Assembly: GCA_024305745.1 (NCBI GenBank)
Contig: JAHRBS010000003.1
Coordinates: 1,178,001-1,242,000, forward strand
Direction: 5' to 3'
DNA from: Polyporus tsugae
Taxonomy: Eukaryota > Basidiomycota > Agaricomycetes > Polyporales > Polyporaceae
DNA length: 64,000 nt
Shown here: positions 53,962 through 64,000 of the stretch, piece by piece
Layout of the letters: every line of letters starts with the position of its first letter
Position numbering within the stretch: position 1 is the first letter of the stretch
Notes under the pieces: model-generated
What the model was told of the DNA's origin: nothing
The model's database searches: none
Seen by the model: the letters and a program-made list of their open reading frames with translations, nothing else
Made by a program: the position numbers and the translations under genes

Positions 53962-56587
53962 CTACTCGTACTGCTGCTCCCTTCCATTCCCCTGCCCGTT
54001 CCCCGCGTAGTACCGCTCGCGGTCCCGCACCGCGCGATCTACCCACACGCGATCGCGGTCGTAGTCCCGCTCGAGTTCGCGTTCGCGTGATCGCTCCCGC
54101 GGGCGTCCCATGTCGATCTGCTCGCTGTCGGGCTCGTACCCAGGCAAAGGCGTGAGGAGCGTTGAGTCGGGCGGCAGTCGGTTGGAGCCGAGAGAGACGT
54201 GCGCGGAAAGCTCGGGCGTCGGAGAGCCGCTCTCCTGCCCTGCGCCTGCCATACCAAGGCCTACGTCACCACCGAGGGTAGGTCCTGGACCAGAACTAGG
54301 ACCGAGAGAAGGGAATCCACCACCGGAGAGAGGACTGGGATTGGGCGCGGAGACGGATAGCGGGTTCAGAGAATGTGGAGGAGGGAGAGTGATGTTGCCT
54401 TGGGCGCTGTAGAATTGTTGTTGGTGCGGGGGCCGCATGCCATGCTGGGGATGCTGAGACGGGTGCTGATTACCCCATCCCGGACCGACGAGCTCACCCT
54501 GCGGTGTCATGTGTCCTTGGCGGTAATACATTTCCTCCTCCGGGTTGTGGTGGGGGATGCTGAGGGACGGGAGGCCTTGCGACGGGTGGTGTCCAGAGGG
54601 ATAACGGAAATGGGCAACTTCGTCTACCGGAGAAGGAAGGCCGTACCGCGCGTCCATTCCCATGCCAGCACCCTGCAACGAACCGTACGAAGGCCCGGGC
54701 TGTGGCGGGTTCCCGAACGTCTGAACAGCACCTGCAGCTTGCCCTTGCATCGCGGAGTGCATATATGAATGGTTAGGGAGCGAGTGCGGCCCGCCCGGGG
54801 GTCCGTGTCCGTGAGGATCGGGGTAGGGCTCGACCATGCTCACCCGCCGTCGGGGAGCGAAGCGGTGGTCGTCGTAGACCATCGGCTGGTGCGGGTGATG
54901 ATACTGCAAGTCGCGCATGGCCATGGCCTGTGCGGCAGATTCCCGTTCTCGCTCGCGGTCCGCTTCCTCTGCCTCCTTCTTCTCCTGGCGCCACTTCTTC
55001 CGTAGCTCCTTGAACTCTGTATGCGCGTATATTGTGTTATACATGGGGGCGCAAAATTTAGGGATCAAGTCAGCATGTTAACGAGCCTCCATTCCTTACA
55101 CAGAAGGAACGTACCGTTGGGACTGCGCTTCGAGCCATGCCGCTGCATGGTGACGTGCGCGTTCAGGTGGTTTAGTGTTCCGTACGCCTTGGCGCAATTG
55201 GGCCAACTGTCGAAGGAAAGCACGAGCGCGCCTCAGTAAACCATCGTCCAATCACTGAGTCACGCACAGGCCGCGCAAAACAATAGTGCCCGCAAGTCGT
55301 CGATAAAGGAAATCCGCATGAAACGCGAAACGAGGTGGGGCGGGGCAAATAGGCGAATAGGGTATGTGGTCTTCGCGCGCAAAGCCAAATTGGCAGGGAA
55401 TTGGGGGCGTACCTGCACTGATACAACCGCTCGATCTCGTCGTACCTCCGGCGCGGCCGCTTCTTGACCGCATTCCCAGGCAAGGACACAAAGGAATATG
55501 TCTTGCTGTTGTTCCCGCCTGGACGCGGGGTCGAACCCGCGTTCGCCTGTCCTGGGGCGCCGTGCTGCGGCTTCGCGCCTCCCCCTGGCGGCACCGCGGC
55601 GTTTTTTGACGGTGACTGGAGCAGCTGCGCGGGTGGCGACGGAAAGCCTGTCGCTGACACATCGGAGCCACTGGCAGCGCTGCCGGCATACATGGGGGAG
55701 AGCGGAGAGCTTGCCAGGTGTGCCTCTGCTTCGAGCTCCGCCTGCTTCAGTCCCGAACCCCATGCCGCGACCGGGTTCGCGTACGGATCCGAAAGGCCGG
55801 TGGAGCCGATTGACGCACCGCTGCTGTCGCGTTGATGTTCCGTGTACGTGCCATACGAGGAGTATGAGGACGATGGTCGCGGGGAGAGTGGAGAAGATTG
55901 GACAATTGTCGCCGAAGACGCCGCGGAATATGCGAAGGTGTCATGCTGTGAGGGCGGAGGTTGCGCGAAGGTCTGACGTCCGGCGCCGAGTACGGGCTCG
56001 GACATGCGGCGGTCGAGGGTGGGGTTTGTGAACGGGATGCGCGACAGGCCTTGTTCGTTCGGGAAGCGGTGAGGGAACGCGGTCTGGGTGTGAGGTGCGC
56101 TCATGGGTTGAGGGAAGGAGAACTGGCGCGTGAGGGTCGCCTGAGACGCGGCGGGGTTTTCTGTAGGGGAAGATATGGGCGAAGGCGTGAAGGTGGCTGG
56201 GTCTGTCTGGTAGAGGAGATTGTCGGTGTGGATGGAAGGCGGCTGCTGGCGCGAGTGGGGGTCGTAGTCTGGGTTGGGGTGCTGTGGATGTGGATTAGGA
56301 TGGATGTTTTGGGAGGGATCGAATAGGTGGGAGTGTACATTGTGGTGGTACATGGCGTCGGGGCTTGGGGAACTGTGCACGGGCTGAGCGCGGGGCACAT
56401 AGTTGTAATTGGGAGGGTGCTCCAGGGGTGCGAGGTGTTGATTGTGGTCGTCTGGGGAGTGTGCGGGCTGGTGCGAGAGGGGGAGCCTGTCCACGATGGC
56501 GAGGGAGCGGGGTGTCGCGCGGGGGTGGAAGGGAGCGTGTTGGGGAGGATAGTGGGGAAGGGATTGCTGGGGAGGATGGAGAAGCAT
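53962..56587 (-). CDS. CON7: C2H2 zinc-finger transcription factor, CON7-like
   Basis: A regulator with a single, highly conserved zinc-finger region like Con7 of ascomycetes, which controls morphogenesis and cell-wall genes. The start used is 56587 (MLLHPPQQSLPHYPPQHAPF). The first exon is long and rich in Pro, Ser, His and Gln, as in disordered activation regions. It ends NAVKKRPRRRYDEIERLYQC, a basic block running into the first Cys. A 206-nt intron (55207-55412) precedes the finger exon, SWPNCAKAYGTLNHLNAHVT then MQRHGSKRSPN, giving C-x4-C ... H-x-H type ligands. A 98-nt intron (55017-55114) joins to EFKELRKKWRQEKKEAEEAD, a charged helix that follows the finger in the whole family. The long tail is again disordered and ends with an Arg/Asp/Glu-rich RERSRERELERDYDRDR. 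About 860 residues. The start is uncertain: another ATG lies 71 bp upstream in a different frame. Confidence 0.87.
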
Positions 56588-59500
56588 TGACGGACGGGAT
56601 GGAGGATCGGGGGATTGTTTAGAGGGCAGGGGAGATCAATATTATCAGTGTCGGCCATGCAGCCTGGCGCGAGCAGCGAGCGGGCCGTGACAGAGACGGG
56701 GCATGGGGGTCACTGCCCGTGACCGCGCCAGGCTCAGCCGTCGATTGGGGTCGCCGTCTCTCGTCAGAGCTGCCGTGCCCGCGACGGCCACTGACCTCAG
56801 GGTCCCAGATCGCCCCCCCCCCTCCCAGATCTCACCCGCGCCCTTCTCCCATCACCCATCTTCCCAATACATTCCCCCATTCAATCTCCGCATCTCCAGA
56901 TTCCTATTGCGATCCCATCCACATCTATTTTTTTAATTTCCAACACCCCTCCCCATTGGGCACCCGCCAGCCCTCCTCCCATTCGCCTTTTCTGGGCCCT
57001 CCTCGCAATCTGCCCAAATCCAGCCCGACTCCCCCTTCCCACCCTCTCCCGCGTCTCTCGGACGATAACGCACCGCCCCTCCGACACCTGGTCCTCTGGC
57101 CACAGCCAGCCACTCACCCATCCTTCCCCTTCCTCTCTCTCCCGCAACCGCCCAATCCCAACGTTGTCGCCCCCCTTTCCTGTCACCCACGCCACCAACT
57201 GTCACCGTATGTCATGTCGTCCTCGTCGCCCTCCTCCTATCACCCCGCCCCCTGTTCGCTTCCCGGCCCCGCCGCTTCGATCCTCTGATCCTCTCTGCCT
57301 CTCCCAGCGCTCGCCCATTACATCACTGCGAAGCACTGCCCAGACGCCCGATTACTCGCGTGTCCATCGCGTGATCATCCGGCCTGTCTCCGGCTCCATC
57401 GACGACGTCCGCCCGCCCGCCCGCCCTCGTCCTCATCATCACACCATCGGACCTCGCGATCCTCTTCGCCTCTTCTCAAAGCGCGCTATAACGTTGTCTG
57501 CACGCCCACCGTGCACCTCCAACGCGTCGCGCAACGCGTCTTCCCCGCTGATCGGTCCCGTCGACCCGGCGCGTCTTGAGCCCTCTCCGTGGATGGGATT
57601 GCAATCCGAACCCTTTCTCCCACACATCGTCTTCTATTGCCCAGGCGACGGACACCTGCCACCATCCGCCTCAGCGCTTTCCTGTCTCCCGAAAGCAGTC
57701 TCAAAGCTCGTTGATTCCCCCGCTCGGACTTTATGCGCGCTTCTCACGCCCGATTCCGAACAGCTCCCCGACGGGGCAGATGCACCGAGGCTTTCCAGAC
57801 CGTCTCACTTCGCTTGCGATCACTCTTCCTTTGCGTTCCATACTGTGCAACGAACCGCTGAGCTCTGTCGATCGAGCTGAGGTAGTTTCGCAGATGACCC
57901 ACTGTGCCCAATGAATTCGGACCTCATGTGGCGCGCATATGTTCGCCTCCTGATACTCCGGAACAAGCAGACGCCCGTGACCGTGCAGCAACATTCCTGC
58001 GGTCTGCCTATCACCCAAACCCTACTCAAACGTGCTCCATTCGACCACTCTTCTCAACTTGACGGATTTGCCATAATCACGTCCAGTTTCGGTCGACTGC
58101 TCGTGCGAGCGACGCATACCAATAAGTAAGTTCCAAACGGTTCTCTTCTCGGGGCTGGCGTTCACGCAGACTGCGCAGAAGCTTGCGGAGCAAGCATGAC
58201 AGGGAGTGTATACGTACCCTCACGTAACACCCGTGCATCGCCCGCGACCGGGAGAGTGTGTACGGGCGCAGCGTCGCGAAGTGTCCTCGCACGATGACGA
58301 CGATCCCTGTCTGTCGTGCGTGCGCGCCCGTCCCGATTCCTCCATTCTCGCTTCCCGGAATCCCACCGCCGTCTTTTCCGGTTCACGGCTGTGATCGTGG
58401 CGTGCCTGCCCCCATACCGAGCAGCGAGAGTGCCGCTCCCCTGACGACGATGCGCCGCTGCGGCACACGACTCTACTCGCATCCGCCGGGGCGTGTTCGG
58501 GACCCCGCCGTGCGCTGATGGCGAGGGAGAGGGGACCCCATCGTAACCTTTAACCTTCTCGTCGTCCCCGCGGACGCGGCCGTGGGCGCTGCGCGGTGGA
58601 GACAATGTGCGCACTACATACGCACCCCGCAGCCCTCGCGATCGCCCTCCAGCTTACGTCTCCCTTCCTTTTTAGCGTTTGGGTTTGCGGGCGAGTCTCT
58701 TCTCGCCTTCGCGACGCCGAGGATCGAACAATGCTGCCACCCTCGCCCTCCCCCGCACCTTCTCCGGGCCACCTCGCTGGGTGCCGGTGAGGTCGGCCAG
58801 CGTCCACCCGTTTCATCCACCCCCTTCGTTACCCCTTCGAACATCCTAGCTTGCTCTCGCGCGTTCACTCCTCTCGTAACAGCCGCGTCTCGACCTCGAT
58901 GCCGTGCACGTCCTCGGGACAGCGCAGGTCGTCACCCCATAGCTGTCGCTCTCACAGCCCCACACGTTGCGCCCTTCTAGAAACCCCAAAACGCGTCCCC
59001 GAGACTTGCTCTGTCATCGCTGCTCCCACCCTGGCGATGGACCAACAGCGTTTGCCAACTTCGCAGTGGGTCCAGGTGGCCCCGATCGTGGCCATAATTC
59101 CCCTTACGCTCCCGGATCCGTGCGAAGCTGTGCGGGCTTGTCCAGTGCTTGTCCTCCCTTCTCTCGTCCTGTACAGTACTAGTGCATGCACACTCGCGAG
59201 TCGCGGGTACGGTAGCCAATCCCATTGCCAGCAGCTGTGCCGCCACACGGGGCGAACAGCGAACGCAAACACGATCTGCCTCTGCCAGCACGCCACCGCC
59301 AGGATCCCCAGAACGTGGTCGTTGTCGAATCATCCATGATGATCGGTTCTTCTGACCCAATCTTTCCGCGTTGCTGTCGTTCCGCTCTCCTCCGCAACTT
59401 CTTCTCTGCGGCGGTCGTTCTCGGACGCTTCCATGCGATCTACCACCGTCGATGCCTCCCAGGGCACACGGCGCGCACGTCTCCCCGCTCCGGCTCGAGT

Positions 59501-60240
59501 CTCGAGTCTCGTCTCCCGGCCCGCAGTCTACGTATACATGACGATTCCGACTTCTCGAAAGTTGAAACTTGCAGGCCCCCGCTCGCATCAGCTTCGGCCG
59601 TAAGTATCTTCCTGCCGTTTAACCTCTTACCCAGATCGGAACTCGGTAGCCCAACAAGTCTCCCCGTAAAAAATAAAAAAATTGCTGCGCCTCGGGGACT
59701 CTCTCCTCGCCGTGTGCGTCTCCCCCGCCCAATCCCAAAATTCTCTGGGATCATTGGGATGAATGCACTCTCAACACGCCCATCTCTCGACGCTCGGATG
59801 CTTCCTCCCGGGGACAGCTGACAGGTCCTCGGTCCCCCCTCGCCACCGCGGCCACGCAATCATTAATCTCGCTGTCACAGCCCCAAGTTGGTTAGCCGCC
59901 GCACGGTCGCGGGCGGGCGAGCACTCGGGGCGCGCCCGGCGCGCCACCATCTGGTCATACGCGCCTGCGGAGCGCCGCCGGTGACCGGCAACTTCGGCCT
60001 GACTTCGGTGCGCCGCCCGACGGAGGGCGCCGGTGGCTGTCGATCGAGCCTTGGTCTCCAGCACGACCGTTGAGGACATCTCTGGACGCTGTACAGATTC
60101 GGAGTGCCAGCGGGCTGCGATCGCGAGGGAAGCGCATAGATCGACGCCGGTGTTGATAGGGAGGATGTGCAGAGTGATAAATACAGTTGCGCTGACGAGG
60201 GTGGCCGGGTGAGTAAGTAAGTATGTACATACCCGGACCG
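56588..60240. other. Long upstream region of the CON7-like gene, strand-asymmetric
   Basis: From about 56700 to 59850 the plus strand is strongly pyrimidine-rich (C/T), including a C10 run at 56813-56822 and an A-rich patch at 59670-59690. Frames such as 57164-57880 and 58582-58980 are open but Pro/Ser/Arg-rich without motifs. Large upstream regions are common for fungal developmental regulators. The skew would also fit a long plus-strand leader or non-coding RNA. No gene is supported. Confidence 0.4.
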
Positions 60241-62490
60241 TGCCCATAAACATCGTACTACTCGAGTCTCGTCGCTTACCCGGGCCCAATCTCTACGATA
60301 TATGCGCTGTTCCTGAATGCATGGCGAACGAGCTGGCGACGGCGGGCGGCGGGGCGCATGCGGTGGCCGACCACTTCAATATTTGCCACTTGTCAATGGT
60401 TTTCGACAGTCAGCAGCGCAGTCCTCATCGTCGTTGGAAATCAGGCCTCAGGTGTGTGTCCCGCGATGCCCGAATACCCCTCGATCGTCTGCTTGCTGTC
60501 CACGCCGCACGCGGGTGCACCGACATGCGCTGTCCGCTTTTGTGCAATTTGATGTCGCAGTGGGTGAAATTGAAGGGCAAGCAGCCTCAGCCTATCGCAA
60601 TGACCGAATCCACGGCCGGAGTGCCCGTGATGACGGGTACATGCGCCATATTGATGAGTTTCTGCATCGTCTTCATCTGAAGTTTCTGAACCTGCCTCGT
60701 GTGTACTGTGCACCTGGTGGCGTTGTGGCCACCAAGGCCCTCATTACCCGAAGGGGTAGGGTCAGCTGAGCGCAATGGCCAGCACGCGGTCACCACTGCG
60801 CCGCCTGCCCGGTCCAGGAGGAGTTGACATCCAGCAAGCAAGTACCACTGTAGAGATGTACGTTACTCGCCATTGAAACACTGTGTTCGAGCTCATGTTT
60901 GAGCAGGGATAACGCACATTTTATCTGACGCACTTCCGTTCCCTCGCCAGGGTGTTTGACAGGGTACAGTATGTCAGTCTGGAACGTGTTGGATTTCCCG
61001 CGCACGTTCCGGCGCCTGAACCCTCCGCTGCACGGGGTCTTCTGTCCGACCTTTTAGGCTTCAAGACCACAACGTCACTTCTTGGACACCTTCCGTCGCC
61101 TGCGCAGGCAAATAGCGAATTCCAGGCCCTTTCCAGACGTTCCACAGAACGTCGTCCATCGACGTCTGTGGGATCCTGTTCGAGCACTCGTGGCCTGTCA
61201 CCCCCCTAAACCCGCGGTATGTGACCCCCTCCCTCATTATGTCCTGATCCATTCATCGTACCTTGCCGCCAATGTCCGTTTTTCAGCAATTTCGTGTCCT
61301 GGTCCATCTTCTCATCTATTGTCGACATTGACGTGTCCAACGTCCCATCCCACCTCGACATCGCTCGCCGTATGTACCCTTGATCTTCTGCACCTGCGTC
61401 GGTGTGGTCGTGCGCTTGGACCGCGCTCGTTCTTGAGGAACCCATGCAGTTCACAAGAATACATGTCGACTACTCGAGCATACACGCCGTGTTCTAAAAT
61501 CGCACAAGGGTCCGGATGGACGCCTCGCCGAACTCGTCAGCCCGTCCTCATTGCTTCTTTCTTCCATGTGTACTTGCACCGGGGTGCGTATTACCCCATG
61601 CGCGTGCGGGTTCCCTGCTGATGCCAATATCCAACAAGGTGATTGCATCCGCTCCCGAAGGCGCGAAGGGCGGCGGACGCCTCCAGCACTGTTAACTGCG
61701 GTCTGACGAACGACCCCGTAGACTTGTCTAGCCCGACGTATACTGCGTGTGTCAGCTTCTGCGACTCGGAGGAGAACAAGGCCCCCAGATACTTACGGAC
61801 CTCGACGGCGGGAAGCGCGCGTGTGGAGTGGACGAGCTGCGAGCATAGTGCCATCGTTACAGAGGTGCATATCCTCAACAGGACATGCGGCCAGCGCGTG
61901 CCGAGTTTCTGAACATGCGCGCAACACGTGAAAGGAGATCCACCCCCGACGATGTCGGGTTTCGACGCGCCTTGGCGGACAGCGGATCCGACGCAGCAGG
62001 CGCTCGCCCGACGATGCGTTCTCCGCCTTCCACACATGTTCGGAACCACCCAGGCCAGCGTCTTCGCACCCGAGCGATGGGATGATGATCCTGTTCCCGT
62101 CAGAAACCCAGAGATGCTTCGATCCGGCCTGCGCTTGTTACCGATACCGAGTCAGCTGCTCCCCCTCAGACCGAGACACTCCGCTGCAGGCAGCATCCAC
62201 TCCACTCTTCGCACGCAGCGCATGGCGCGACAGCGCCGTTCGACGTGTTGCTTGCGAAACACAACGCGTACGACCATGGAGCCGTCAGGAACAGCACGGT
62301 GTCGTGCTACCCCCGCAATCTCGCATCTTCGACCCTTGTTCGACCCCATGCGCAGGCATCCCTTCTCTCCCTCGTACCACCACCATCCGGTGGGCGCCTC
62401 CATCGTTTACGCTGCCTCTACATACGTAGCGAGTACAGTACATCGGGGGTCCTACACCCTCTTCCAATTCCTGGTCCCAGGGAGACTAAC
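60241..62490. other. Interval with scattered coding-like pieces, no gene assigned
   Basis: Several minus-strand pieces look less random than their surroundings: around 61600-61860 (VRKYLGALFSSESQKLTHAV and VYVGLDKSTGSFVRPQLTVL) and around 60800-60960 (VRQIKCALSLLKHELEHSVS). They lie in different frames, and I could not connect them with GT-AG introns. They could be a decayed gene or chance. Nothing else is seen. Confidence 0.3.
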
Positions 62491-63981
62491 ATGCACCCAA
62501 GCACTGCCCGGGCGGGGTCCGGGGGGTCAAGCGGTGTGCATCGCACGCGCAGCGCGCCCCCCTTGTACATACCCCCCACACACCTGCCAGCGGACTTCCC
62601 AGCTCGTCTGGGGAAGGCTGCCTTCACCCACTACACAGACATCGAGAACGAGCTGCCTTACAGGCCTCGCTCTCGAGCACACATCACCCTGCTGGCGCAT
62701 CTTGCGCTCGTCATGCTGGACGACGACTGGGCGTCCTTCCCCGCTCTGGGGGAGAGCATCAGTCGTGACGGTCCCCCCTTTCAATCCGTTATCGATCTCA
62801 TCGATCGGATCACACGCGATGTTGGTCCGCCCTTCCTCCCCATGGAGAGCGCGTTCCGTCTTCCCCCTTCACTCTTCGCCGAGGTCCCCGTCCTCGTGGC
62901 GATTTACAATTCATACGACGAAACATGTGAAAACGTCCTGATGCATTTCCAGGGCGCCCACGCATTTCTCCGCCATTTCCACGGCTTTGTGGAGAAAGAT
63001 CACACGCGAGATGATCGGGAAATCCCCGAAGTGATTGCGGTCGGCGCCAATGTGCTTGCGGCCGGATCGCTATCTCGAACACACCCGCGGGATGAAGTTT
63101 ATCTCCCCGCTGACTCATCATCAAACCGAGTCATCTGGACCCCCTTTTGGGAGCGGTTCAGTGACTCGCACTCATACAACCGGATCTTGGATATCGCCAG
63201 ATGGAACGCCCATGTCTACCACATGCTGGCGATCGAGGAGGGCGATAATCCAAGAAACACCCCCAACAGCTGGCGGCTGTGGCCGAGCGTCCACGCCGAC
63301 CTCAGCCCGCCTCGCTGGCTCACGGAACACCGGCTTCGGGCCGCAGTTCCGCACGACCTCGATTCTGGACGCTATGCGTACAGAATCGTCTCTTTCACAT
63401 GTCCGGTCCACGGCGACTTCGTGGTCCGGCAGCACTATCACATACTCGCGCCCTGCACACGCAAAGGCCGCGTTCGCACACACCGCCGCCGACGTTGCAC
63501 CCCAGTTGCGCACCCGGAAGGCCCACCACCCAACTGCGCGATCGGCTGCCAGCTCCCTGAGTGGCTGGTCGCACTCGACCCTGATACACCGCCGCCGTCG
63601 GCGCTGTATCACCTCGTCCCCCCCTGCACGCCGCCGCCTTGCACCGCAGCGTGCAGCACACCATCCACAGACGTCGCGCCCTGTATGCGTCCTCCATTGG
63701 ATCACAGCGCGTTGATCGTCGACACCAATCACGCGGACGCCACGCACTGCACGCTCCCACCGATGGAGCACAGCGCGCTGATCGTCCATATCGAACAACA
63801 CCTGCGCCCCCTCACGCAGGTTCACCCTCACACGCGCGGGCCCAAAATGGGTAGAACGAAGAAGAGTCGTCCCCACCTGCGGACGCCCGCTACGAGCACT
63901 GCCCAGGCGGATGAGCTGGCGGGCCCCGCGTCTGACGCGGAGGCTCAATCCCCTGGTACACGATCGTCGGGCCGGCGGTAA
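62491..63981 (+). CDS. Single-exon orphan protein, about 496 residues
   Basis: An uninterrupted frame ending at 63981. I chose ATG 62491 (MHPSTARAGSGGSSGVHRTR) because the frame upstream of it (to 62245) is noise-like. From residue 25 on the sequence is protein-like: YIPPTHLPADFPARLGKAAF, THYTDIENELPYRPRSRAHI, LLAHLALVMLDDDWASFPAL, FQSVIDLIDRITRDVGPPFL, VLVAIYNSYDETCENVLMHF and RILDIARWNAHVYHMLAIEE. A Cys/His/Pro-rich part (VPPCTPPPCTAACSTP) follows. Two near-copies, PPLDHSALIV and PPMEHSALIV, then lead to a basic, disordered tail (KMGRTKKSRPHLR) ending SSGRR. No signal peptide or membrane segment. I do not recognise the family. The lack of introns contrasts with every other large gene here, which suggests a young, retroposed or transferred gene. 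Confidence 0.6.
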   Translation: MHPSTARAGSGGSSGVHRTRSAPPLYIPPTHLPADFPARLGKAAFTHYTDIENELPYRPRSRAHITLLAHLALVMLDDDWASFPALGESISRDGPPFQSVIDLIDRITRDVGPPFLPMESAFRLPPSLFAEVPVLVAIYNSYDETCENVLMHFQGAHAFLRHFHGFVEKDHTRDDREIPEVIAVGANVLAAGSLSRTHPRDEVYLPADSSSNRVIWTPFWERFSDSHSYNRILDIARWNAHVYHMLAIEEGDNPRNTPNSWRLWPSVHADLSPPRWLTEHRLRAAVPHDLDSGRYAYRIVSFTCPVHGDFVVRQHYHILAPCTRKGRVRTHRRRRCTPVAHPEGPPPNCAIGCQLPEWLVALDPDTPPPSALYHLVPPCTPPPCTAACSTPSTDVAPCMRPPLDHSALIVDTNHADATHCTLPPMEHSALIVHIEQHLRPLTQVHPHTRGPKMGRTKKSRPHLRTPATSTAQADELAGPASDAEAQSPGTRSSGRR

Positions 63982-64000
63982 GACGGAAAAATTGCCGACC

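Noticed and set aside
57164..57880. A 238-codon Pro/Ser/Arg-rich plus-strand frame
   Set aside because: The composition follows directly from the local C/T bias. No motif or conserved-looking segment.
63172..63948. A 258-codon minus-strand frame opposite the orphan gene
   Set aside because: It is the Arg/Val-rich mirror of the plus-strand frame, whose sequence is more protein-like.

Overview
The window is nuclear DNA of a filamentous basidiomycete. Genes are broken by many short GT-AG introns, mostly about 50-65 nt. The gene set is eukaryotic and fungal: TOR kinase, squalene synthase, an ER M28 metallopeptidase, a CON7-type zinc-finger factor and a class 3 lipase. Two Pro tRNA genes carry introns next to the anticodon. 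The AlkB-like gene and the sequence style of several proteins suggest an Agaricomycete, perhaps a polypore. That placement is inference. There is no bacterial-style operon, CRISPR array, prophage or virus.

Layout. 2.4-4.3 kb: salicylate-hydroxylase-like FAD monooxygenase (+). 4.3-8.0 kb: gene-poor, with two small decayed tandem repeats. 8.0-9.4 kb: secreted class 3 lipase (-). 11.2-14.7 kb: ERMP1-like membrane metallopeptidase (-). 15.1-16.9 kb: RRM protein of NOL8 type (-). 17.2-17.6 kb: a 350-bp foldback element with TA duplications. 18.2-21.5 kb: a fungal AlkB-like/zinc-finger protein (+). 21.5-24.2 kb: gene-poor. 24.2-42.4 kb: a dense conserved block bounded by two oppositely oriented tRNA-Pro(AGG) genes. 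It holds F-box/RCC1 (-), TOR (+), RCC2-like/PHD (+), ERG9 (-) and a small conserved-looking ORF (+). 42.4-54.0 kb: no gene I can support, but with simple-sequence DNA, including a 35-bp alternating purine-pyrimidine tract and a G14 run. 54.0-56.6 kb: CON7-like C2H2 transcription factor (-). 56.6-62.5 kb: long strand-asymmetric upstream region. 62.5-64.0 kb: a single-exon orphan ORF (+).

How the genes relate. The central block is housekeeping: TOR growth signalling, sterol synthesis (ERG9), an F-box protein that probably recruits ubiquitylation targets, and a chromatin-type RCC2/PHD protein. F-box/RCC1 and TOR share a 330-bp divergent promoter, as do ERG9 and the small ORF (258 bp). The left part is metabolic and secretory. 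All splicing given here was done by eye from GT/AG sites and reading-frame continuity. No alignment or search was run, and family names rest on motif recognition.
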